DNA of 62,834 nt from Xenophilus sp. L33 (GTDB taxonomy: Bacteria > Pseudomonadota > Gammaproteobacteria > Burkholderiales > Burkholderiaceae_C), in the NCBI RefSeq assembly GCF_009765735.1, contig NZ_LMUW01000132.1, positions 1 through 62,834 of the forward strand. Reading direction: 5' to 3'. Of the stretch, positions 25,987-33,103 are shown in pieces. Below the pieces are notes generated by a model, which saw nothing but the letters and a program-made list of their open reading frames with translations, made no database searches and was not told where the DNA came from. Made by a program: the position numbers and the translations under genes. Every line of letters begins with the position of its first letter. Position 1 is the stretch's first letter.

Positions 25987-26933
25987 GACGCCGCCTTCGG
26001 CGCGAGCCGCGACGCGATGCCGACGATGCCGCGCGGCAGCAGCGCCACGAAGGCGATGATCGCGATGCCCAGGCTCAGCTGCCAGTGGTCGGCCAGCGGC
26101 CCGACCAGCGCGTGCGTCTGCAGCAGCTCCTTCAAGAGCGTGAAGGCGACCGCGCCGATCACCGCGCCGCGCAGCGGGCCGAGGCCGCCGAGGATGACCA
26201 TCAGCAGCACCTCGCCCGAGTTGTGCCAGCCGAGCAGCTCCGGATTGACCACGCCGTCGCGCGCCGCCAGCAGGAAGCCCGCGAGCCCGGCCAGCGCGCC
26301 GGCGATCACGAAGGCCGCGAGCTTGTAGCCGTAGGTCGGGAAGCCGGCCGCGCGCATGCGCTGCTCGTTGACCCGGATGCCCGCCAGCGCCGCCCCGAAG
26401 CGCGAGCGCTGCAGCAGCGCGAGGAAGCCGTAGGTGAAGACCAGCGCGCCCAGCACGAAGAAGAACTGCGTCGCGCGGTCTTCGAGGTCGAGCGGGCCGA
26501 GCGCCGGCCGCACGTACATGTAGATGCCGTCGCTGCCGCCGCCGAGCGCGGTGTCGTGGAACACGAAGAAGGCCATCTGCGCGAAGGCCAGCGTGACCAT
26601 GATGAAGTAGACGCCGCGCGTGCGCAGGCTGAGCGCGCCGACGAAGAGCGCATAGGCGGCGGCCGCGCCCATCGCCAGCGGCAGCAGCCATGCGATCGAG
26701 CCGCCGTCGCTGCCCGAGCCGAGCACCGTGGCGTAGGCGCCGATGCCGTAGAAGGCCGCATGCCCGAGGCTCACCAGTCCGGTCATGCCGACCAGCAGCT
26801 GCAGGCTGAGCGCGAAGATCGAGAGGATCATCACCTTCACCACCAGGTCCGACAGGTACGGGCTCAGGAGCGGAAAGCACAGGGCGAGCGCGAGCGCGCA
26901 GCCGGCCGGCAGCCAGGGAGCGAGCCGCTTCAA
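25983..26933 (-). CDS. livM: ABC importer permease, LivM type
   Basis: 316 residues from a TTG at 26933 that overlaps the livH stop (TTGA); no ATG or GTG gives a better fit before the first helix (WLPAGCALALALCFPLL). About nine hydrophobic spans. LivM signatures: LVGMTGLVSLGHAAFYGIGAYA near residue 50, RTRGVYFIMVTLAFAQM and the loop ALAGIRVNEQRMRAAGFPTYGYKLAAF that contacts the ATPase. Inner-membrane partner of LivH. Confidence 0.92.
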   Translation of the reverse strand: MKRLAPWLPAGCALALALCFPLLSPYLSDLVVKVMILSIFALSLQLLVGMTGLVSLGHAAFYGIGAYATVLGSGSDGGSIAWLLPLAMGAAAAYALFVGALSLRTRGVYFIMVTLAFAQMAFFVFHDTALGGGSDGIYMYVRPALGPLDLEDRATQFFFVLGALVFTYGFLALLQRSRFGAALAGIRVNEQRMRAAGFPTYGYKLAAFVIAGALAGLAGFLLAARDGVVNPELLGWHNSGEVLLMVILGGLGPLRGAVIGAVAFTLLKELLQTHALVGPLADHWQLSLGIAIIAFVALLPRGIVGIASRLAPKAAS

Positions 26934-27802
26934 GTGCGCCGTCCCATCAGGCCTTCGGGCCGCCAGACCAGCACGATCGCCATCAGCACGTAGATGCCCA
27001 TGCCGCTCAGCCCGGCGAAGAAGACCTTGCCGAAGGTGTCGACGAAGCCCACGAGCAGCGAAGCCACCAGCGCGCCGGTGATCGAGCCGATGCCGCCGAT
27101 CACCACCACCACGAAGCAGACGATCAGCACGCTCTCGCCCATGCCCGGATAGACCGAGGACATCGGCGCCGCGATCATGCCGGCCAGCGCGGCGAGCGCG
27201 ACGCCGGCCGCGAAGACGATGCGGTAGAGCCGGCGGATGTCGATGCCCAGGCCGCGCACCATGTCGCGGTTGCTGGCGCCGGCGCGGATCATCATGCCGA
27301 GCCGGGTGCGGTTGACCACCGCGTAGAGGCCCGCCGCCAGCAGCACGCAGGCCGCCGAGGCGAAGAGCCGGTACCACGGGTACTGCATCAGGCCGCCGAG
27401 CGCGAAGCTGCCGTCCAGCCAGGCCGGCACCTTCACGCCGTGCACGTCGTTGCCGACGACCAGCGAGCGCAGTTCCTCGAAGACCAGGATCAGGCCGTAG
27501 GTCATCAGCACCTGCTGCAGGTGGTCGCGCTGGTAGAGGTAGCTGAAGAAGGCCCATTCGAGCAGGTAGCCGAAGAGCGCGGCCAGCACCACGCCGGCCG
27601 CCAGCATGACCACGAAGCTGTCGCCGAAGAGCGGCGACAGCGCGAAGGCCATGTAGGCGCCCAGCATGTAGAAGCTGCCGTGCGCCAGGTTGATGACGCC
27701 CATGATCCCGAAGATCAAGGTCAGGCCCGAGGCGAGCAGGAACAGCAGCAGTCCGTACTGGACCGCGTTCAGGCACTGGACGAGGAAGGTTCCGAGATCC
27801 AC
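26930..27802 (-). CDS. livH: ABC importer permease, LivH type
   Basis: 290 residues from a GTG at 27802 (read MDLGTFLVQCLNA). About eight hydrophobic spans. LivH signatures: GLTLIFGIMGVINLAHGSFYMLGAY at about 26-50 and the cytoplasmic loop RTRLGMMIRAGASNRDMVRGLGID that docks the ATPase, ending in VLVWRPEGLMGRRT. Ten bases separate it from the livK-like stop upstream. Confidence 0.93.
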   Translation of the reverse strand: MDLGTFLVQCLNAVQYGLLLFLLASGLTLIFGIMGVINLAHGSFYMLGAYMAFALSPLFGDSFVVMLAAGVVLAALFGYLLEWAFFSYLYQRDHLQQVLMTYGLILVFEELRSLVVGNDVHGVKVPAWLDGSFALGGLMQYPWYRLFASAACVLLAAGLYAVVNRTRLGMMIRAGASNRDMVRGLGIDIRRLYRIVFAAGVALAALAGMIAAPMSSVYPGMGESVLIVCFVVVVIGGIGSITGALVASLLVGFVDTFGKVFFAGLSGMGIYVLMAIVLVWRPEGLMGRRT

Positions 27803-27812
27803 CGGCGGGGCG

Positions 27813-28976
27813 CTACAGCTTGCAGCCGCGCGCCGGGTCGGCGAGGTTCTTCACCGCGACGTTCACCAGCTTGTTCTCGTTGCCGACCACACGGCGCAGG
27901 TAGATGTCCTGCACCGGGTTGTGCGCCTTGCTGATCGTGAAGGCGCCGCGCGGGCTGTCGATGCGGGCCTTCTCGATCGCGGCGGCGAATTCCGGCTTCT
28001 TCGAGATGTCGCCCTTCACCGCGGCCAGGCCGATGCCGAGCATCTGCGCCGCGTCGTAGCCCTGCACCGCGTAGACGTCGGGCTGCAGCTTGTAGGTCTT
28101 GGCGTAGGCGGTGCGGAAGCTGGTGTCGCGCGGCGTGTCGAGGCCGTCGGCATAGTGCAGGGTGGTCAGCATGCCTTGCGCCGATTCGCCTTGCGCTTCG
28201 AGCGTGCCGTCGGTGAGGAAGCCCGGGCCGTAGAGCGGGATGGTCTTGTTCAGGCCCGCGGCCGCGTAGTCCTTGACGAACTTGACCGCGCCGCCGCCGG
28301 CGAAGAAGGCGTAGACCGCGTCCGGCTTGGCCGCCGCGATCTCGGTCAGCAGCGCCTGGAACTCGACGTTGGGGAAGGGCACCGTGAGCTGCTTGGCGAC
28401 CGTGCCGCCGCCCTTCTCGAAGCCTTCCTTGAAGCCGGCCACCGATTCGTCGCCGGCCGCGTACTTCCAGGTGATCGTGATCGCGTTCTTCTTGCCCTGC
28501 TTGGCCGCGACCTCGCCCATCGCGAAGGCCGGCTGCCAGTTCGAGAACGAACTGCGGAAGATGTTCTGCGCGCACATCGGGCCGGTGACCGCGTCGGCGC
28601 CGCCGTTGGGGACGATCAGCACGGTGCCGCTTTCCTTCGCGGCCTTGGCCATCGCCATGGTCACGCCCGAATGCACCGTACCGATGATGACGTCGACGTT
28701 GTCGCGCTTGATGAGCTTGTTGACGTTGTCGGTGGCCTTGGCCGGATCGGACTCGTCGTCGACCTTCACGAACTCGATCTCGCGGCCGCCGAGCTTGCCG
28801 CCCTGTTCGTCCAGGCGCAGCCTGAAGCCGTTCTCGATCGCGACGCCGAGCGCCGCGTAGGTGCCGCTGTAGGGCAGCATCAGGCCGACCTTGAGCTTGT
28901 TGGCATCCTGCGCGTGGGCGAGGGTGGCGATACAGGCCAGCGCGAGGGCGCCGAAGTGGTTGCGTGCGGTGCTCAT
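27813..28976 (-). CDS. livK: periplasmic substrate-binding protein of the benzoate-locus ABC importer
   Basis: 387 residues with a signal peptide (MSTARNHFGALALACIATLAHA, cut before QDANKL). Type I periplasmic-binding fold of the Leu/Ile/Val family: KVGLMLPYSGTYAALGVAIENGF, DESDPAKATDNVNKLI, VIIGTVHSGVTMAMAKAA, and YDAAQMLGIGLAAVKGD. Its place between the ligase/hydrolase pair and livHMGF indicates an aromatic acid, probably benzoate, as ligand rather than branched-chain amino acids. The start overlaps the hydrolase stop (ATGA). Confidence 0.9.
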   Translation of the reverse strand: MSTARNHFGALALACIATLAHAQDANKLKVGLMLPYSGTYAALGVAIENGFRLRLDEQGGKLGGREIEFVKVDDESDPAKATDNVNKLIKRDNVDVIIGTVHSGVTMAMAKAAKESGTVLIVPNGGADAVTGPMCAQNIFRSSFSNWQPAFAMGEVAAKQGKKNAITITWKYAAGDESVAGFKEGFEKGGGTVAKQLTVPFPNVEFQALLTEIAAAKPDAVYAFFAGGGAVKFVKDYAAAGLNKTIPLYGPGFLTDGTLEAQGESAQGMLTTLHYADGLDTPRDTSFRTAYAKTYKLQPDVYAVQGYDAAQMLGIGLAAVKGDISKKPEFAAAIEKARIDSPRGAFTISKAHNPVQDIYLRRVVGNENKLVNVAVKNLADPARGCKL

Positions 28977-29761
28977 GAACTCCTCTTGTCTTGTATGAAT
29001 GAAACCGCAGCAACTATCACCGTTTCGGGCTGGTCGCGATGCGGGGAATGCCCGCACTCCGGCACTTCGAGCAAGGTGGTTCCGGGAACCCGTTCGGCGA
29101 TGCCGCGGATCTGGCGGAGGCTGCCGTATTCGTCGTCCAGGCCCTGCACCGCCAGCACCGGGCAGCGGACCGCCGACAGCTCGGCCTCGATGTTCCAGTC
29201 GCGGAAGGGCGGATGCAGCCAGATGCGGTTCCAGCCCCAGAAGGCCGAGTCGACGTCGTCGTGGTAGCGCGCCAGCTTGTCGCGCAGGTCGGTCTCGAGG
29301 TAGGCGCGGCGCGCCAGCTCGATGTTCGCGACGGTCACGTCCTCCACGAAGATGTGCGGCGCCAGCACCACCAGCCCGGCGACGCGCTCGGGAAAGCGCG
29401 CCGCGTAGAGCAGCGCGATCGAGCCGCCGTCGCTGTGGCCGAAGAGCCAGGGCGGCTCGACGATGCCGAGCGCCGCGAAGAAGGGCGGCAGCACCTCGGT
29501 CGCCTGGCGGTGCATGAAGTCGACGTCCCAGGTCTCGTCCTCGGCGCGCGGCGTCGAGCCGCCGTAGCCCGGCCGCGAGAACACCAGGCCGCGAAAATCG
29601 CCGGCCTCGCACAGGCGCGCGGGGAAGTCCTTCCACATCGCGATCGAGCCGAGGCCTTCGTGCAGGAAGACCACGAGCGGCGCGTCGGCGCGCTCGGGGG
29701 CGATCCATTCGTACTCGATGTGGACCTCGCGCTCGCGCCATCGGACGGCGACAGCGCTCAT
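28973..29761 (-). CDS. alpha/beta hydrolase of the benzoate locus
   Basis: 262 residues. Oxyanion region VVFLHEGLGSIAMWKDFP, nucleophile Ser in LFGHSDGGSIAL (about residue 112), acid in VQGLDDEYG (about 221) and His in ECGHSPHRD (about 248): a complete triad. It overlaps both the ligase (ATGA) and livK (ATGA) genes, so it is expressed with benzoate import and activation. Similar genes occur in other box clusters. It may hydrolyse benzoate esters, or an off-pathway CoA ester or lactone; the substrate is not known. Confidence 0.87.
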   Translation of the reverse strand: MSAVAVRWREREVHIEYEWIAPERADAPLVVFLHEGLGSIAMWKDFPARLCEAGDFRGLVFSRPGYGGSTPRAEDETWDVDFMHRQATEVLPPFFAALGIVEPPWLFGHSDGGSIALLYAARFPERVAGLVVLAPHIFVEDVTVANIELARRAYLETDLRDKLARYHDDVDSAFWGWNRIWLHPPFRDWNIEAELSAVRCPVLAVQGLDDEYGSLRQIRGIAERVPGTTLLEVPECGHSPHRDQPETVIVAAVSFIQDKRSS

Positions 29762-31332
29762 TGCTTTTCTCTTTCGCGCAGGCGGAAGCGCTGGATCTTG
29801 CCGGTCGCGGTCTTCGGCAGCTCCTCGACGAACTCGATGAAGCGCGGGTACTTGTAGGGCGCGAGGCGTTCCTTCACGAAGGCCTTCAGCTCGTCATCGC
29901 CGGCCGTGCGGCCGTCCTTCAGCACGACGTAGGCCTTGGTCTTGGTGAGGCCGTCGCCGTCCTCCTTGCCGATCACCGCGGCCTCCAGCACCGCCGGATG
30001 CTGCATCAGCGTGGCCTCGACCTCGAAGGGCGAGACGTAGATGCCGCTGACCTTGAGCATGTCGTCGCTGCGCCCGGCGTAGGTGTAGTAGCCGTCGGCG
30101 TCGCGCGAATACTTGTCGCCGCTCTTGGTCCAGCCGTCCTGGAAGGTCTCGGCGCTCTTCTCCGGGTTGCCCCAGTACATGACCGCGCTGCTCGGGCCGT
30201 GGATGTAGAGGTCGCCGACCTCGCCGACGCCGACCGGCGTGCCGTTCTCGCCGCGCAGCTCGATTGTGTAGCCCTCGACCGGCTTGCCGGTGGTGCCGTA
30301 GCGGATGTCGTCCGGCCGGTTGGAGATGAAGACGTGCAGCATCTCGGTCGAGCCGATGCCGTCGACGATGTCGCAGCCGAAGTGCTGCTTGAAGCGCTGC
30401 GCGATCTCGCCCGGCAGCGCCTCGCCGGCCGAGGAGCACATGCGCAGCGCCACCGCCTCGCGCGCCGGCAGGGCCGGATGCGCCAGCATGCCGGCGAAGC
30501 CGGTCGGCGCGCCGAAGAAGACCGTCGGCCTGAGCGGCGCGCGGTCGGCCGCCGCCGGCGCCTGGCCGGTCCAGCGCTTGAAGGTGGCATCGGGCGTCGG
30601 GCGCTCGGCCATCAGCAGCACGGTGGCGCCGACCGTCAGCGGGAAGGTCAGCGCGTTGCCCAGGCCGTAGGCGAAGTACATCTTGGCGGCCGAGAAGCAG
30701 ACGTCGTCCTCGGTCAGCTGGAGCACCGGCTTGCCGAACAGCTCGGCGGTCCACCACGGATTGGCGTGCGTGTGCACGGTGCCCTTGGGCTTGCCGGTGG
30801 AGCCGGAGGAATAGAGCCAGAAGGCGTGGTCCGCGGCCGTGGTCGGCGCCGGCGCGGGCAGCGGCGGATGCGACTCGATCGCCGCCTCGAGGTTCTGCGC
30901 GGTCGGCGGCAGGGCGCCGACCGGACGCGAGACGAACAGCTGCCGCACCTGCTGCGGCCCGGCGTTCATCGCCTCCTGCAGCACCGGCAGCAGCGCGCCC
31001 GACACCAGTGCCGCGCTGGCGCCGCTGTGCTCCAGCATGTAGGCGTAGTCGGCCGCGGTGAGCAGCGTGTTGACCGCGACCGGCACGATGCCGGCGTAGA
31101 GGCTGCCGAGGAAGCTCACCGGCCAGTCGTTGCCGTCGAGCATCAGCAGCAGCACGCGCTCGCCGGGCTGCAGGCCGCTGGCGAGCAGCGCGGCGCCCAG
31201 GCGGCGGGCGCGTTCTTCCAGTTGGCCGTAGCCGAGTGCGCCGTGGTCGTCGACGTAGGCGGTCTTGGCCGGCCGGCCGCGGTTGAGCGCGAACAGGTGC
31301 TCGGCGAAGTTGAAGCGGTCGGTGGGCTGCAT
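29758..31332 (-). CDS. bclA: benzoate-CoA ligase
   Basis: 524 residues, the usual length. Forms benzoyl-CoA from benzoate, ATP and CoA. AMP-binding motif YSSGSTGKPKGTVHTH at about residues 172-187; benzoate-ligase-type segments WWTAELFGKPVLQLTEDDVCFSAAKMYFAYGLGN and FYGAPTGFAGML-like FFGAPTGFAGML; adenylate motif YGTTGKPVEGY; hinge YAGRSDDMLKVSGIYVSP; and the catalytic C-terminal Lys in PKTATGKIQRF. Second gene of the leftward operon. 2-Aminobenzoate or hydroxybenzoate ligases are close relatives, but the box context makes benzoate the likeliest substrate. Confidence 0.94.
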   Translation of the reverse strand: MQPTDRFNFAEHLFALNRGRPAKTAYVDDHGALGYGQLEERARRLGAALLASGLQPGERVLLLMLDGNDWPVSFLGSLYAGIVPVAVNTLLTAADYAYMLEHSGASAALVSGALLPVLQEAMNAGPQQVRQLFVSRPVGALPPTAQNLEAAIESHPPLPAPAPTTAADHAFWLYSSGSTGKPKGTVHTHANPWWTAELFGKPVLQLTEDDVCFSAAKMYFAYGLGNALTFPLTVGATVLLMAERPTPDATFKRWTGQAPAAADRAPLRPTVFFGAPTGFAGMLAHPALPAREAVALRMCSSAGEALPGEIAQRFKQHFGCDIVDGIGSTEMLHVFISNRPDDIRYGTTGKPVEGYTIELRGENGTPVGVGEVGDLYIHGPSSAVMYWGNPEKSAETFQDGWTKSGDKYSRDADGYYTYAGRSDDMLKVSGIYVSPFEVEATLMQHPAVLEAAVIGKEDGDGLTKTKAYVVLKDGRTAGDDELKAFVKERLAPYKYPRFIEFVEELPKTATGKIQRFRLREREKQ

Positions 31333-31363
31333 GGCGGTGTCTCCTCGGATCTTCTGGCGGGGC

Positions 31364-31825
31364 TCAGCTGAACTTGATCTGCCCTTCGGGCAGCAGGTAC
31401 AGCACCAGGGCCCGGCCCTGGGTGACGGTCGGGCGGTGCGCGGTGCCCGGCCCGTAGACGCACCAGCCGGCCGGCCGGCCGTCGAAGGTGGCGTCGCCTT
31501 CGAGCGGCATGATCAGGTCGATCTCGCCGTTCGGATGGGTGTGGTGCGGGCCGGCGATGTCCTGCATGTCGACCACGTCGACCGAGAAGCGCGCGAGCGC
31601 GTCCTCGGCCTTGAAGACCCGGCCGTAGCGGATGCCGCCGCCTTCGCGATCGCACAGCCAGCCTTCGGCGACGCCGTCGATGCAGGCCTGCTTCAGCTTC
31701 TCGAAGCCGGGGCTGCCGGCGCCGTGGTGCTGGTTGAGCCAGCGGTCGAGGTCGGCGTCCAGCGGGCGGCCGGCGATCTCGCGGGAGAGGTCGGCGACGA
31801 TCTGATGGAACTCTTGCTTGGACAT
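31364..31825 (-). CDS. DUF4863 family protein, 4-hydroxylaminobenzoate-lyase-like
   Basis: 153 residues from ATG at 31825. The N-terminal half is helical; the C-terminal half looks like a small cupin with a probable metal site in GPHHTHPNGEIDLIMPL (two or three His and a Glu) and GTAHRPTV. DUF4863 members commonly accompany box genes, and one branch includes PnbB, a 4-hydroxylaminobenzoate lyase (recalled family knowledge). First gene of the leftward ligase/importer operon, 183 bp from boxR. Its role in benzoyl-CoA metabolism is unknown; detoxification or a thioester-related step are guesses. Confidence 0.75.
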   Translation of the reverse strand: MSKQEFHQIVADLSREIAGRPLDADLDRWLNQHHGAGSPGFEKLKQACIDGVAEGWLCDREGGGIRYGRVFKAEDALARFSVDVVDMQDIAGPHHTHPNGEIDLIMPLEGDATFDGRPAGWCVYGPGTAHRPTVTQGRALVLYLLPEGQIKFS

Positions 31826-31875
31826 GGGCGTGGGGTCGGCTGGATCTTGGGCGCAGCTTGCGGGGAAGCCGCAGC

Positions 31876-31889
31876 TGCAGTATCTTGCT
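31876..31889. promoter_or_regulatory. candidate BoxR operator, box O1 (TGCA-N6-TGCT)
   Basis: TGCAGTATCTTGCT: two TGCA-type tetramers ten bases apart, the second with one mismatch. It begins just downstream of the predicted transcription start of the leftward operon, where a bound repressor would block initiation. Confidence 0.55.
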
Positions 31890-31898
31890 TGTGGGTGA

Positions 31899-31927
31899 AC
31901 CATAAGCACCGACCGAATGACTGTCAA
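31899..31927 (-). promoter_or_regulatory. sigma70 promoter for the leftward ligase/importer operon
   Basis: On the - strand: -35 TTGACA (31927-31922, perfect), a 17-bp spacer, and -10 TATGGT (31904-31899, 4/6). Predicted start near 31892, about 67 bases before the DUF4863 ATG. Candidate BoxR boxes lie over the -35 and just after the start. Confidence 0.7.
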
Positions 31928-31937
31928 GCAATATAAT
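31909..31937 (+). promoter_or_regulatory. candidate boxR promoter
   Basis: + strand: -10 TATAAT (31932-31937, perfect) and a weak -35 CCGACC (31909-31914, 3/6) at 17-bp spacing. The -10 lies inside candidate operator O2, which would make boxR autoregulated. It overlaps the divergent promoter face to face. Confidence 0.55.
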
Positions 31938-31940
31938 GCA
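31927..31940. promoter_or_regulatory. candidate BoxR operator, box O2 (AGCA-N6-TGCA)
   Basis: AGCAATATAATGCA: tetramers ten bases apart, the first with one mismatch to TGCA. It covers the boxR -10 and abuts the leftward -35, so one protein could control both divergent promoters. Confidence 0.6.
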
Positions 31941-32007
31941 TGTACGGTGTTTACCCTGAGAAGCGCCCCCGCCCGAGCCCGAAGCCCCAAGCCAGCGAAA
32001 GCCCTCC

Positions 32008-32961
32008 ATGAACCAGCGAGCCGATGACGCGCTGCTCCACGCACCGCCCGAGGTGCCGACCCCCGAGGCGCCCGACGCCCCCGCGCCGGAGGAAGCCAAG
32101 AACCCGCTCCTGGCCGCCCTCGGCGAGAGGGTGCGCAACCTGCGCGCCCGCCGCGGCCTGACCCGCAAGGCGGTGGCACAGGCGGCCGAGGTGTCGGAGC
32201 GGCATCTCGCCAACCTCGAATACGGCATCGGCAACGCCTCGATCCTGGTGCTGCAGCAGGTCGCGACCGCGCTGCAATGCTCGCTGGCTGAGCTGGTGGG
32301 CGACGTCACCACCGTCTCGCCCGAATGGCTGCTGATCCGCGAACTGCTCGAAGGGCGCGGCGAGGCCGACCTGCGGCGCGCCCGCATCGCCCTGGGCGAA
32401 CTGCTGGGCACCGCCGGCAGCGACCCGGCGCGGCATCGGCGCATCGCGCTGGTCGGGCTGCGCGGCGCCGGCAAGTCGACGCTCGGCCAGATGCTGGCCG
32501 ACGACCTGGACCTGCCCTTCGTCGAGCTGAGCCGCGAGATCGAGAAGGTCGCCGGCTGCAGCGTGCGCGAGATCCACGACCTCTACGGCACCAACGCGTA
32601 CCGCCGCTACGAGCGCCGGGCGCTGGAGGAAACCGTGCAGATCTACGGCGAGGTGGTGATCGCGACGCCGGGCGGCATCGTCTCCGACCCGGCCACCTTC
32701 AACCTGCTGCTGGCGCACTGCACCACCGTCTGGCTGCAGGCCGCGCCGGAGGAACACATGGGCCGGGTCGCCGCCCAGGGCGACACCCGCCCGATGGCGG
32801 CCAGCAAGGAAGCCATGGACGACCTGCGCCGCATCCTGAGCGGCCGGGCCGCCTTCTATTCGAAGGCCGACCTCAGCGTCGACACCAGCGGGCAGGATCT
32901 CGCCCACAGCTTCGCGCTGCTGCGCGGCGCCGTGCGCGAGCGGATGGCCGCGGGCGGCTGA
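32008..32961 (+). CDS. boxR: benzoyl-CoA-responsive transcriptional regulator BoxR/BzdR
   Basis: 317 residues with the diagnostic BzdR architecture. A flexible Pro/Glu-rich leader (1-30) precedes an XRE-type helix-turn-helix (about 38-96: LGERVRNLRARRGLTRKAVAQAAEVSERHLANLEYG). The C-terminal domain (about 145-305) resembles shikimate kinase, with P-loop LVGLRGAGKSTLGQ, where the family senses benzoyl-CoA. It likely represses the box and ligase operons until benzoyl-CoA is present. It sits at the divergence point of both units, with candidate TGCA boxes on either side of the gene. Confidence 0.96.
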   Translation: MNQRADDALLHAPPEVPTPEAPDAPAPEEAKNPLLAALGERVRNLRARRGLTRKAVAQAAEVSERHLANLEYGIGNASILVLQQVATALQCSLAELVGDVTTVSPEWLLIRELLEGRGEADLRRARIALGELLGTAGSDPARHRRIALVGLRGAGKSTLGQMLADDLDLPFVELSREIEKVAGCSVREIHDLYGTNAYRRYERRALEETVQIYGEVVIATPGGIVSDPATFNLLLAHCTTVWLQAAPEEHMGRVAAQGDTRPMAASKEAMDDLRRILSGRAAFYSKADLSVDTSGQDLAHSFALLRGAVRERMAAGG

Positions 32962-32999
32962 AGCAGGCAGGACCAGGCTGTAAAAAATTCATTCCAGGG

Positions 33000-33028
33000 T
33001 TGACCCGTCGCAAAACATGCAGCATGAT
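33000..33028 (+). promoter_or_regulatory. sigma70 promoter for boxCBA
   Basis: -35 TTGACC (33000-33005, 5/6), 17-bp spacer, -10 CATGAT (33023-33028, 4/6). Predicted start near 33035, about 69 bases before the boxC ATG. A TGCA pair covers the -10 and a second pair lies downstream. Confidence 0.6.
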
Positions 33029-33031
33029 GCA
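33018..33031. promoter_or_regulatory. candidate BoxR operator, box O3 (TGCA-N6-TGCA)
   Basis: TGCAGCATGATGCA: two perfect TGCA tetramers ten bases apart, overlapping the -10 of the proposed boxC promoter, which fits repression by occlusion. Confidence 0.65.
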
Positions 33032-33050
33032 TGTTCCGGCGGTCGACAAA

Positions 33051-33064
33051 TGCACTAAATTGCA
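33051..33064. promoter_or_regulatory. candidate BoxR operator, box O4 (TGCA-N6-TGCA)
   Basis: TGCACTAAATTGCA: two perfect TGCA tetramers with the same ten-base period, 33 bases (about three helical turns) after O3 and downstream of the predicted start. Together with O3 it could support cooperative binding. Confidence 0.65.
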
Positions 33065-33103
33065 AGATCGCTCCCCAGTCATCCTCAACACCAGGAGACC
33101 CGC

